DNA of 57,364 nucleotides from Ectocarpus siliculosus (taxonomy: Eukaryota > Sar > Phaeophyceae > Ectocarpales > Ectocarpaceae), in NCBI GenBank assembly GCA_000310025.1, contig FN649755.1:3720387-3777750 (forward strand), written 5' to 3'. The position numbers and the translations under genes are program-made. Under the pieces are notes generated by a model. The model made no database searches, was not told the DNA's origin, and worked only from the letters and a program-made list of their open reading frames with translations. Below, piece after piece: positions 1-10,870 of this stretch; within the stretch, counting starts at the first letter, position 1, and every line of letters begins with the position of its first letter.

Positions 1-2314
1 AGGAGGAGGATGAGATTGAGGAGGGGAGCGAAGAATCTGGGGATTGCCAGCCAGTGCCGGTAAGGACATTCACTCGTTCAGAAAACATGTGCTGGTAGTT
101 CTTCAGTGACGCTGCGCAGGCCGAAATAAAACAAACCAGACGAGTTTTTACCATCCGCGCACAACAACCGCACGGACAACCAGTCCCCCCTCCTAATTGG
201 TATTCGTGTATTTTTCCAGTGAATCCCGGTGAGGTCATGCACCCCATTCAGTCAAGACAACCTTCACTCATGCTGTCGTTAAAGAAGCCGATATCACAAG
301 AGTATCGAAACCGAAATCAAACCAGTGGTCTAGGCTTGTTCTTGGATATTGTTTTTGTATGTTTTGCGTTGGTCGCCGTACCATGCGTTTCTCATACTTT
401 CTTCGTGTGAACAGCAGAAAATTGTTCGCTCCTCCCCCGAAATGGTATTCCATTCGATCTGTGTGAATGAGGAGTGAATTCAAAGAAGCCCCTCTATTGT
501 AACGCTATCGCAAATGAGCAACCGCCGCCAGTACCAGCGGCTATGGCCACCCGGCAGTATGGTAACGCCACTTGCTAACCCCCGTCTTCCTATTTCGGCG
601 CCTTAGCTGCTGCCCTCGCCATGCTCAGTTCACAAAACGCTTTTGGTGACCTCTCGTTTCGATTCTGTAGCTGCTCCGCTCCCATAGTTTTGGTCATTCG
701 ACGCCCTCCCTCACTTTTCCATCTCGATGCTGCAGCTGTTGCCCTCGTCATGTTCAGGCCACACGACACTTTCTGACCTCCCCCCCATCCCCATATGGTC
801 CATGTCAATGTCTCGGCTGCTGCATCGTGTACTACGGTCACACGACGCTTGCTGACCTCCTTCTTCCCCCTCGTTAACTTCTAAATATGGCCCTTGCATG
901 TCCAGGTAACACCACTTTCTGATCAATTCTTCGTATATACCCCCTCGTTTCCATCTCGACGCTGCTGCTGCAGCTGCTGCCCTCGTACATTCAGGCCACC
1001 ACCTACACTCAGGCGGAGCACCCGGCGTCTTCCCTCGTAGACGGCGACTTGTACAACCGATGGTCCGCCCAGGTGAGCATTTTCGCTCATCCTCCGGAGT
1101 GCTTTTCGAGTTGGGCTTTCATTAAGCTTCCACTAACAGGAGGATATTATAAATAGTACAATAGTCCGATAGACTCATCAAGTTCAATAGGTGACGAGTT
1201 CAACGTGTTGCCGATCGGTTTCGCCAAGCATTGGACGTGCCGTTGGCTTCTGTAATGATGATATGCTGCGAGCAATTTGCAATTTCCTTTCGTAATCTTC
1301 TCCAATCCTGGTGAACCTCACACCCTTGGTCCCGTATATCAACAACCTCAAAACATGTCATCGAGAGATTCTTATTCATGTATATCAGAAAAAACGAGAA
1401 AAGACCGAGGCGTCTGTACATTGCACTACTACGAAATGAAGTGATTTGTCACGAAATGAATTGGTTTATCACGTGATCTTTGCGAACCTCACAACTCTCA
1501 ATTGACTTGATTTCACTATGGTCGATTCACATCTGACGTATGACCTTTGTTTACTATGGTCTTTGTAAGCTCACAACTCGCAAATTTCTTGACATTGTCA
1601 CGACCGACTTCATTTCATCACAAATGACTTTAATTCAATTATGGTGCAGGGCACCGGCGCGTGGTTTTCCGTCGAGCTGCCGGAGGCGGTGGTGTTGTCC
1701 GGGATGAAGCTGTGGTTCGAGGATGGTGACGAGAGGCAGCAGAAGTTCACAACTGTCTGTGTTGGCAGTGGAGAGGTAACGCAGCAATCACCAACGACGC
1801 TCATAATAGTGCGGCAACTTTCACAACTCTCGTAACGTTCCTCGCTGTATGCATGAGATGAAATATTTATTTTAGAAGTAAAGCAGCAGAGAGTAGATAA
1901 ATTTCTCGATATGTGAACCACATAAATTGCTGAACACGCACGACAACGAACAATGCCACGCACTGATACTTGGATTCGAGTATGTACGCAGGGCGATGAA
2001 GATTGATACTTGCTGACATTTAAGTATTGTGTTGGTTGGGTGGTTTCTGGCATCCAATCAGGTAACTCATTGATAGGGATTGTCTCAACCGGGTGTTTCG
2101 TCGTGCCCAATCCATCAGGTTATCCTTCAGGAAGAAGAGAGCGTGATGGGGGAGGCCGGAGAGGGAGAGTTCTTCCCATTCCAAGAAGAGATGCTGATCA
2201 AGTCGGTCATGATCGTGGGATACGGGAATACCATCAACGACTGGAATAGGTGAGCACAGCCGTACGTTCTACGTGACCTGAGATGCTCACAGAGTCGGTC
2301 ACGGATTATTGTCG

Positions 2315-2362
<48 letters not shown>

Positions 2363-3816
2363 TCTTCACGTTTATAACCATTCCGACCTCTCTACCCAGT
2401 ACCTTTATCAGTCCGTATGCTTGACGCGGTCGACTGCCGGAGGTTCACAGGTTAGCTTTCCAGAAAAAGGTACCTGGTATACAACAATTTTAAAATGGAT
2501 CCGTCGTGGGATATAGAGGAACTGTACACGATTGGAATAGATCGGTGTAGTGGTATCTCGCGTTCTCTACGTTGTCCGGGGTGTGTGGGCTCTACCAAAT
2601 TCGCTGCTCTTGGTAGAAACAAGAGACCCTGCTAGATTCACTTCGGGCAATCCTGTAGCGTTCTACAAATATCCTCTACCAGGTTTACTGCGGAAAACAG
2701 TGTAGCGCAATTGGCCCTACTAAAATACATTCGCCGTGAGCACTAGTGTAGCGCCGTGCCAACGATATCTAGCCCCTTAAATATATGGCCCCCAGACGAG
2801 GTCAGCCGCCGCCGCTTCGAGTGAATGGACATGTTTGGGGCGGCGGGGATGAGTTGTCGGTGCCAGTGTGGTTCTTTGCACTTGAACAGTCGTACTGGTA
2901 TCTGCTCAGCACTTTGCATTTTCCGTACTAGTCCAAGAACCCCTACTGCGGGCGGCCGCACGCTATGTAGCCACCTCACTTCTGGGTACGGAAAGAAAAA
3001 GGACCCAGAACATTCGATGGTGCCTACCAAAGCAGTCAAGACGTTGCTTGTCTGTGTAAGATTGACTTGGGCTATAAGGAATGAATCGAAAAAAAATGAA
3101 TGTGAAGCAATGATGTTTGAAAAATAATGAATCGAGAAGCAATGATGTTTGCGTCGGAATGAATCGAGGATGACGTCGTCCCACGAAGAACACGTGGAAT
3201 GTTCGCTACAGTAGATGGACCGGACGACGAGACCACTCGCTTAACAGTGAGCGGTCTAGATGAATGTCTGGAATCATTTTTTGGAGCGAATGTATTCACG
3301 GAGAACGCCTTGCATTTTCGCTAACCGTAGATGGACGGACCAGCCATCTGCGCCAACCACATAACAGAGCGTGGTCTTGAATGTTCGAACGGTGTCATCC
3401 GAAATGAATCTGGAAGAGCAACCCGTAGCACCTCGCTGGTTAGACTTTTGGCCTCTGGATATGTCTTTCCTACCGTAGACCGTAGACGTCAAGTCCATCT
3501 GGCTTTCAAACGCAAGTACTAGATGTGTTTTTGAAGGGTTGGGTTTGTCGTCATATGACGCCAAGGCGTCTCCTCAATCACCTGAGCCTTTTTTCTCCAG
3601 TACTGGATGTGTTTTTGAAGGGTTGGGTTTGTCGTCATATGACGCCAAGGCGTCTCCTCAATCACCTGAGCCTTTTTTTCTCCACCATCCCGTGTGTGCG
3701 CGCGCGTGTATACATTTCGTGTGGGAATGAACCATCTGACTATTTTCAGCATCAACGAGATCTGGCTGTGTGAAGGAGGCCAGGAATCTTCCAGGAAACT
3801 TCTGGGAAACATCTAG
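1..3816 (+). CDS. Discoidin / F5/8 type C domain protein, 3' part of gene
   Basis: Five exons join in phase: 1-59 (enters from the left), 995-1072, 1650-1775, 2131-2249 and 3750-3816, with TAG at 3814. All four introns are GT-AG. The first exon reads an acidic linker (EEDEIEEGSEESGDC). The remaining ~130 residues form one galactose-binding-like beta-sandwich, about the length of a whole F5/8 type C domain. Family hallmarks seen are DGDLYNRWSA (the DG..RWSA motif), GTGAWFSVELPEAVVLSGM (the W-I-x-V-D-L-G strand) and a closing INEIWLCEG strand (family I.EIEV.G). Such domains bind sugars, often cell-wall or extracellular polysaccharide, at the C-terminus of secreted enzymes; the partner domain lies left of the window. 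The last exon is short but matches both phase and the expected final strand. The family call is an inference from motifs. Confidence 0.7.
520..994 (+). repeat. Degenerate tandem copies of the exon-2 acceptor region
   Basis: The true acceptor of the discoidin gene at 994/995 lies in the last of about six degenerate units of roughly 65-80 bp. A clear upstream copy at 724-780 repeats the pyrimidine/CTG tract, the CAG and the first exon bases (GTTCAGGCCACACGACACT against ATTCAGGCCACCACCTACA). Weaker copies start near 530, 603, 668, 800 and 890. Confidence 0.55.
2311..2361 (+). repeat. (GTT)n microsatellite
   Basis: About 16 GTT/TTG units in the last intron of the discoidin gene. Confidence 0.9.
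3516..3684 (+). repeat. Near-perfect 84-bp tandem duplication
   Basis: Two adjacent copies begin at 3516 and 3600 and differ by about one substitution and one T in a poly-T run. Each unit contains the palindromic core GTCATATGAC. It lies in the last intron of the discoidin gene, 65 bp before the terminal exon, and looks recent. Confidence 0.9.
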
Positions 3817-6390
3817 GGAATCTTCTTGGTGGCGGTCCGCGGTGGACGGAGACGTGAGTGGTCTACTGAATTTTACGTGGGATTATCAGCTGGGATTTAT
3901 CGTGCTGTTGTAGAGAGTGGGCAACGCCTGCCTGCCAATCGTGAGTTTTGGTCCTGTACGAATATTTTTTTTTGTGCAAGGATATTTTGTCGGAAGTATC
4001 CGGCGGCAGATTGTCCATTCAACACGCGGCACCTTCTTGTGGCATTTCTTCACTACGCAATGCGCATAGTGGTCGACCTTTTTTCAGTTGCATCATTTTG
4101 TGGGTGGCGTTCGCTCTGTTCCCGGAGTATTTGTAACGTTGATGAAGTGGATGTTTTCGTCGAAGAGGCTTTCGTGCCGTCAAATATCACACTATCCTCC
4201 TCGGTGCTACCTCCATGGAATGCGTCTCCCACGTGATGAAACTACGACGGCACGTATCGGACAGCGATGAACCTATTACCACCGAACATTCCGAGTGATG
4301 CATTTACCATAGCGCATGCATCTCACGCGCGATGAAACTGTTTGTCCAGGAGTATCTCACCCGTGATGAAAGGTACGTGTGAACGGTGGTAGTCAATGTA
4401 GTAATGTTTCCCAACACTGCTGCCCAATGCCCCAAAAGTACAGACCGCATCAAGCGTACTCAGCCTGATATCTTGTTCTCGCCCCGACTTTGCTCAGGGG
4501 GGAGGCGGTGCAGGTAACGCGGAAGAGGCGCAGATATCTATCACCGGGGGTGGGTTCACAAGTGTTGACGCCTCGCCGGCCGCCTCCCTCACCTATGTTC
4601 CTTCCCCACGCTCATGCCTGATGATTTGTTGGCGTTTCTCGACGGAAACAGACGACCCACGCCCCGCCACAACCTCTCGTTCAACATCGGCCGTGCCCAT
4701 GGGGGTCCCGTAAATCGACAATTCCAACTGGCAAGGGCCCCGCTGGTGGAGAGGGAATCAATTTGTAGATAGGAAGGCTTTCCGTGTGTCAGTCGCGGGG
4801 TCGCTGAGGAAGCTGCGGGCACTGTTGTAGATATCCTGGTTTTTCTGTCGCAAAAACACGGGGGCTTCTCTTGCAATGAATTCATGTAGTACAACGTCTG
4901 GTGGTTAACGACTTCGTGCAGTACAACCTCTTGGGGTTGTTAAACCAACGGGGGGTTTTCTCTTGCCTTTGCTTCATGCAGCAGTACGTGTCTGGTGGTT
5001 ATTACAACAACAGGGTTTCCCTTGGATTAACTTCATACAATACAAGTTTGGTGATAAGTACCATAACACACACACATACGTAGGACGGGGGTGGTAGGGG
5101 ATCAGGCATACCACGCTCCTGGGGTTAGGATAATACAAACCGGGCGTCTAAGAGCGCGCTAGGCAGCCCAAGTCTGCGTTGCTCTCTGAGTGAGTGAGTG
5201 ATGTGCAATATCCCCCGAAAAGGGTGGTTGTGGTATCATTTTCGTTCAGCCGAGTACTGAGGGCGGGGCTCCGTCGACTTAGGGTGGCCACGTCTGTGCA
5301 CCGTCGCAGCCTCTGTACCATAGCGTAAGGAGGCGTTCGTTCCGTTATGGGAAGACCGGACTCTCGCCCTTGGAGTTAGACCGATATTGTTAGCTATTGG
5401 TAGGAAGGATTTGTTCTTTTCCGTCTAGAATGGGAGAGATGTCGGGCCCTCTCGGCTTTGTGTGAAAAAAATTCTGAACGCCCACGTTCGGATCGTCTCT
5501 TTATTCATGGGTTGAGGGGTTTCTACAACCCTCAATTGAGATATTATTAGGTTCTCGCCGTCGGGGGTGAGGGCTAACGGTTCTGTTGTGGCTCGGGGGG
5601 ATTTTTGAGAGATGTATGGGGTTGCTCTCTCACTCCCGGGTGAGAGCATAACGCAGCGGTCCGGCTGGTGTCCGTCTCAGTTGTCTGAGCTGGGAAACGA
5701 GGAACTTTGGTTCTCGCGTGAAAACATCACATGATTTCACGATTTCGACGGACTGCTTTTCAAGTATTATCACCGTGTTCAGCGCGTGTTTCAACGTTTT
5801 TTTTTCATTCGGAGCATGTCTCGCGCCTTCAGCGCACAGATTTGGTTTTCTTGGTCCCGGGTGTAGCTTCTCCTTCTACATCGGTGTCTTGATCGGACTT
5901 CAATTGAATCGTTATTCATATGTTTCCGCTCCTGCGGTACTTGCGGCAGGATTCTTCTGACCTACATCGTCTACTAACGTAAGATATTGCCGCTAGCTGC
6001 CGCTTTCCTTCGAGAGACAGTTTTTGGTTGGGTTTTGTGTGCGTGTGTGCTGCTCCGTTGGATGGATAAGCCCCCCCCCGTCATATCACGACGGTCCTGC
6101 TGCCCGCAACGGCAAATACAAGTGGGGGGCATCGCGGAGTGCAGTAGTGGTGGTGTGCCGTGGTATTCCCGCCCTTCCGGCGAATGACACTTTTAGTCCT
6201 TTTGCTCGTGCGCGTCGTGGAGCGTCTTTCATTCAGTCATGCTGTCGGAGAAGCGGTCGGGATATAGGTCCAAATTGAGGATGCGCGAGCAGCTCGGGGC
6301 CTCGGGTATTACTGAGCTGGGTATGTAGAGGAAGCTCCTTTTGTCGTGCGCTTTTTGCGTGACCTGGCCAGTATTTTCATGCAGTCAATT
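3817..6390. other. Intergenic, no supported gene
   Basis: I see no convincing gene. One weak candidate coding stretch is on the minus strand between about 4750 and 4600: after an acceptor-like CCACCAG it reads GPCQLELSIYGTPMGTADV and about 30 further residues to a TAG that overlaps a donor-like sequence. It matches no family I know and has no partner exons, so I do not call it. Confidence 0.5.
4850..5060 (+). repeat. Degenerate tandem repeat, ~65-75 bp unit
   Basis: Three to four diverged units carry the motif TTC-ATG/GTG-CAGTAC followed by TCTGGTGGTTA and a GGGTTTTCTCTTG-like segment. It is not close to any recognised exon. Confidence 0.6.
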
Positions 6391-6400
6391 ATGTGGGCGG

Positions 6401-6900
6401 TTGGTTCTAGGGTAGGTCCAGATCGAGGATGCGTTAGTAGCTCGGGGCCTTGGGTGTTACTGGGCTCGACAGTAAGCAGACAGTGCTCCATTTTCGTGCG
6501 TGTTAACGCCGTCATTCAGCCGGCATTTTGATTCAATCAATTATATGGGGAAAGCGATTGGTTCCAGGGTAGGTCCAGACCGAATGCGATATTTAGTAGC
6601 TCGGGGCCTACACTGTAGGGGCTGGATAGTAAGCAAACACACCTTCAGTTTTTTCGTGCGTGTTCACGCCGTCGTTCAGCCGGCATTTTCGTCCAATCAA
6701 TTATGTGGGAAAAGCGGTTGGTTTTAGGGTAGGTCCAGACCGAATGCAATATTTAGTGGCTCGGGGCCTCGAGTGTAGGGGCTGGATAGTAAGCAGGCCG
6801 CCCTTCATTCTTGGTGCGTCATTCAGCCAGCATCGGCCTTCGATCTTGCTGTGGGAATGGTGGTTGGTTCTAAGGTAGGTCCAGATAGAGGATGCGTTAG
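6401..6900 (+). repeat. Minisatellite array, ~146-160 bp unit, four copies
   Basis: Units start at about 6401, 6558, 6718 and 6864, each with TTGGTTCTAGGGTAGGTCCA, then AGCTCGGGGCC and a GTAAGCAGNC segment. Open frames here change from unit to unit and are shadows of the repeat. Confidence 0.85.
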
Positions 6901-9460
6901 CAGCTCGCGGCCTCAAAGTGGTGCGTTGGTATGTAGCGGCCTGGGGAGTAAGCGGAGTAAGCGTCGGGGAAGAATCCACAGATTCAATGACGTGCCCTTT
7001 GGCCTCCCCAACTGCCGTGTGAGTGTTGTTTTCAGGTCTTGTTGCGGATTCGTTAGTAGACAATGGTTTACAGATACTTCGTTTGTACTCTACGGTGCAA
7101 TCGGAATGTTTGCCACATGGTATCGTTGCATGCGGGAAGGTCATTGAGGAGTTAAGTTATTGGGTGGACCCATCGTGGTACAATATGTAGCTTTCGTAAA
7201 ACGCCTCTTTCGTTGGTTTTCTCAATGGGCCCGTGGCGGTTTTATTACGGGTCAGTTGTCGTGGGATTTTGGAGTGGTGTAGTTGAAGAACTGGCACGGA
7301 ATGCCTCAATGAAGATGGCCAACTTTATTATCCCCTCTTTCATGACGAATGCGGGATTCTTAAACAACATGGGTAAAAGGTTCGACCGCAGGCAGTAGCT
7401 AAACGACAGGGTCAAAGTCAAAGCCTTCACGCCCACACAAATCCATGTGCGTGCCATAACGGTCTCAATAGGCAGTGAACCCAGTGAGCAGGTGCCCAGT
7501 TTTGCACCCTACCCAAAAATCAATACTGCCGATCCCACCTAGAACATACGAAAAACGAGGCTCTTGGGAAATCAGAGATTTTCAAAGGTACGACTCCGCC
7601 CGTCGGTTCCTGTACAACGTCGGCCCGCTCATCCGGGAAAAATGAATAAACGGATGAGATCCTTTCGCAACATGGCCTAGCTAGCGTAGCGCGGCCCAGA
7701 GATCAAAACAGACCATCATATCAGTTGCAGGCAGGAATAACCAAGACAATGCTCGGCAGAAGCAGTTGGAGCCATGGCGAGCGGGGACGGCGGAGGTTTA
7801 GTATATGTAGTATCCTTCTGCCTCACGAAGCCTTATGTACATGTAGACAAGTTCTAGTGAGTGAAATTCCGAGCCACGAAAAAAGCCAATAATGAGATGC
7901 CCTGTACAATTTCTGCGTGTGGCCGAAGGGGGGCACACTGCCGGAACACATAGTCTAGGTACACAATGTACAGCACCCGAGAGGGCCTATGCAGAGAGAT
8001 ATCGGCTATTATGATGGAGAGGACAAGCGAACTGTGCACCATGTACCATGGTTGGTTGCTCCGTCCAAGTCATCCTGGCTTATCAGAAATCAGCGCTACA
8101 CTGCTGACCAACAGGAAGACTGCGATTTAGGAAGAGGCCGGATGAATGGCGTCCATTCCGTGGGCCCGTCCAAAGAATTTCGGGCCAATCACGAATCAGC
8201 GGCACCCCAACCTTTGCAAATGAGACAACAGCGGGCACAGCAGTACTTGACAGCCAAGCAATTGTTGAGTGAATTATTTCAGTCATCATGTCGTCAGTCC
8301 TGTGCTCGAAAAAAACACATGTATTGTCGACGCGAAGCACGCAGCAGTGATGTCACGATCATGGCCATGCTTCAGGTTGACGACCCCCGCATAGACTAGG
8401 CCACGGAAAACAACTGGACAATCAGGATTCGACGGCCGCGGCGCAACTGCTGTAGTGGCCAATAGAAGAAACGGGGGCAGTGAAGCACACGGGCCGCTTC
8501 CAGGCATGTGTGAACCAATGCCCTCCGCTGATCGCAAGCAACACTACGGTCGAAATGTCTTTGCAAAAAAAGAAGACTGTTTTGCTAACACAAAAGGCAA
8601 AACATTGTGGTTCTTACGAAGAGAAAACGTTCTCTTGTTCTTAAAAGAAAAAAGAAGACGAATCAACTCTTTTCACGGAGAAATTACTTCCACGAAGAAT
8701 CTCTTTCCACAGAGAAGGGAGAAAACCCCACAGGTCCAAGACAAAAAAAAATAATTGCAACGAGTTCATAGTCCTGCAATGCGCAGAGCGCGCTCGATTT
8801 TGGCGAGAGAAGGCCCACACCAGCCTTCGGACGTCGCAATTTTTGGGGAAAAAAAAAAAATGCACCCGAACGCATGACCCAGCGAATGAAAGACCAACTG
8901 CTTCCTGAACAGGGCGAGAAATAGTTAACTTGGCATGCCTTCGAACACCCAGCCAATGTAAGAGCAACTGCTTCCCTGAACAGGGCGAGAAAATAGAAAT
9001 ATGGAAAAACGGGCACCGCGATAGGATTATGACACATCCGGCACTATGTAAGACAACTCAGCAGTCAGAAATCGCAATCAATTATGTAGCAGCGTCAAAA
9101 TAAAAGCACGGGAACATACATAATCGGGCCAAGCCAAGGTGCCAGTTATGCCACAAAGACAAAGAGAACCACAACGCCCTCGAAAACATTCCTTCCCACC
9201 ATGTTACAATTCATGTCGTATCGCTCCGTGGTCCACTACCAGCACACAAAATTTTGAACACTTCCAGCACCAACCGCAACAACAGCGAAAAACCGAGACG
9301 CAAACAACACTCACCATGCCCAGGTATTGGCAGAAAACTGAACCTTGACTTATGACAAACTGCATGCTATTTCTCAGGAAACGGCATGTTCATTTCTCAT
9401 CTACATGTATATTTCTCAGAAGCCGCATGGTCGTTTCAGCCGCATTTTCATTTTCTCACA
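6901..9460. other. Intergenic, no supported gene
   Basis: The open frames here (for example 7213-7398 and 7989-8399, plus strand) have no recognisable domain, no consistent splice partners and mixed codon use. A 71-bp tandem duplication lies at about 8876-8995. Confidence 0.5.
8876..8995 (+). repeat. 71-bp tandem duplication
   Basis: Two copies of an A/C-rich unit contain CTGAACAGGGCGAGAAA. The first starts near 8876 and the second near 8947, with a few substitutions between them. Confidence 0.75.
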
Positions 9461-9467
9461 AACTGCA

Positions 9468-9539
9468 TCTTCGTTTCTCAGAAACTGCATTTTCGTTTCT
9501 CAGAAACTGCATTTTCGTTTCTCAGAAACTGCATTTTCC
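9468..9539 (+). repeat. 22-bp tandem repeat
   Basis: Three perfect or near-perfect copies of TTTCTCAGAAACTGCATTTTCG, with more diverged copies leading in from about 9360. Confidence 0.9.
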
Positions 9540-9708
9540 ACACAGTAAGATTCCAAACCCGAATGAATGCATTGCTCGTTCGTGCTCCTCCAGCGAAGAG
9601 ACAGACATTCACAGTGCCCGGGCGTTGTCCACTTCCTCTGTCGGCGAAGAGCATGCCGCCAGTAGCACACGTTGTCCGTATTTCCATAGCCCGTGGTCCC
9701 GGCAACAC

Positions 9709-9930
9709 TACCGATTACGACTCAAGAAAACACACCCCCTGGACCGATTTCCAAAACTCGATTACGCCACGGCGAAGATGATGCATGAACGAAACAACAC
9801 GTTTTCGGAGAGCCCTCGACCACACGGCTTCAACGCCGCCGTTTCGGGCGCTGGGACTCTTTCTGCTGTTGATAAATCGAGCTTTGAAAATCGGTCCAGG
9901 GCGGGGTACTATCTTGTGTCTTGTACGGTA
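9709..9930 (+). mobile_element. MITE family A, full-length copy
   Basis: A 222-bp element runs from TACCG to CGGTA. The family consensus left end reads TACCGTATACGACACAAGAT, then a C-run, then TGGACCGATTTTCAAAGCTC; the right end is its reverse complement over about 55 bp. The body carries GAGAGCTCTCGACGAGACGG-like sequence. The outer TA on both sides suggests TA target-site duplication, as in Tc1/mariner-type MITEs. No coding capacity. Confidence 0.85.
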
Positions 9931-10249
9931 CATTAATCACGACTCGTTGCCTCTACCCACGCCCCCGACTAGCATCGGTTTTCTGAACAACGCCATCCAC
10001 TTGCCGGAGACAGTTGGTCATGGAAAGTTAGCCGCTTCAACCAGGCATGGACAGCTGCTATCCCCGTATCAAAACACCCTCCTTGATATTTACCACCCCA
10101 GAATGCAACAGCACCCCGCTCAAAGTGGTTATAGTGTGATCACCCAGCAGGGTGCCGGTTGAAAAGCGTCGGCGTTTTCGGCGGAAACATCGATCATGAC
10201 AATTTTGCCGGTTACCCGGCCGGTACACCGTAGATCAAATATACTTCAG

Positions 10250-10470
10250 ATACCCCACGCCCCTTTGGACCGATTTTCGAAGCTCGAACAACTACTACGC
10301 AGCAAATAAAACGCGGTGATGTGCCTGAAAATGTTGGCGTTGGAGCCATCTCGTCGAGGGGCTTTCCGAAAACGTTTCATTCAGTCTTGGCGTCATCTTA
10401 TTTGTAGTCGGGGAGCAATCGAGCCTTCAAACTCGGCCCAAAGGCGGTGGTGCTACCTTACGTACGAGAT
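10250..10470 (+). mobile_element. MITE family A, degenerate copy
   Basis: The left end (TTTGGACCGATTTTCGAAGC), the central CGTCGAGGGGCTTTCCGAAA and a decayed right end are recognisable, but both termini are eroded. Confidence 0.6.
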
Positions 10471-10489
10471 CTACGGGAATTCCGTAGTG

Positions 10490-10620
10490 CCCGGTGTGTT
10501 AGGCGGGAACGTACGGTCACTGCTGAAAAGCATTGTCGTACGCCAGTCAAAATCCATTATTCCGTCACTGCTGAAAAGCATTACGGTACACCAGGCAAAA
10601 TCCATTTCGGGAAGCGAGGC
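10490..10620 (+). repeat. Tandem duplication, ~55-bp unit
   Basis: Two copies of CACTGCTGAAAAGCATT followed by a variable GTA-CACCAGGCAAAATCCATT segment. Confidence 0.7.
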
Positions 10621-10639
10621 CCCTGGCGCAGTCGATCCA

Positions 10640-10870
10640 GAGGTAGATCCGCCGCCAATCGAAAAGCAGTTCCGCCACCTATCGAACTGCAGTTCCGCCG
10701 CCTCTCGAACAGCAGTTCCGCCGCCAAACGAACAGCTTCACCGCCTGTCGATCACTCCCGTCGCCTATCGAACGGAAGCAGTTCCGCCGCCTATCGAGCA
10801 ATCTGGCCGCCTATCGCACAGTCTGGCCGCCTATCGAACAGCAGTTCCGCCGCCTATCGACTAGTCTCGC
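10640..10870 (-). repeat. Minisatellite overlapping the VPS26-like stop codon
   Basis: About eight or nine units of 18-24 bp (minus strand: TCGATAGGCGGCGGAACTGC) form the start of the 3' UTR. The gene's TAG lies within the first unit (TCGATAGG), so most units repeat the same terminal sequence and stop triplet. Confidence 0.8.
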
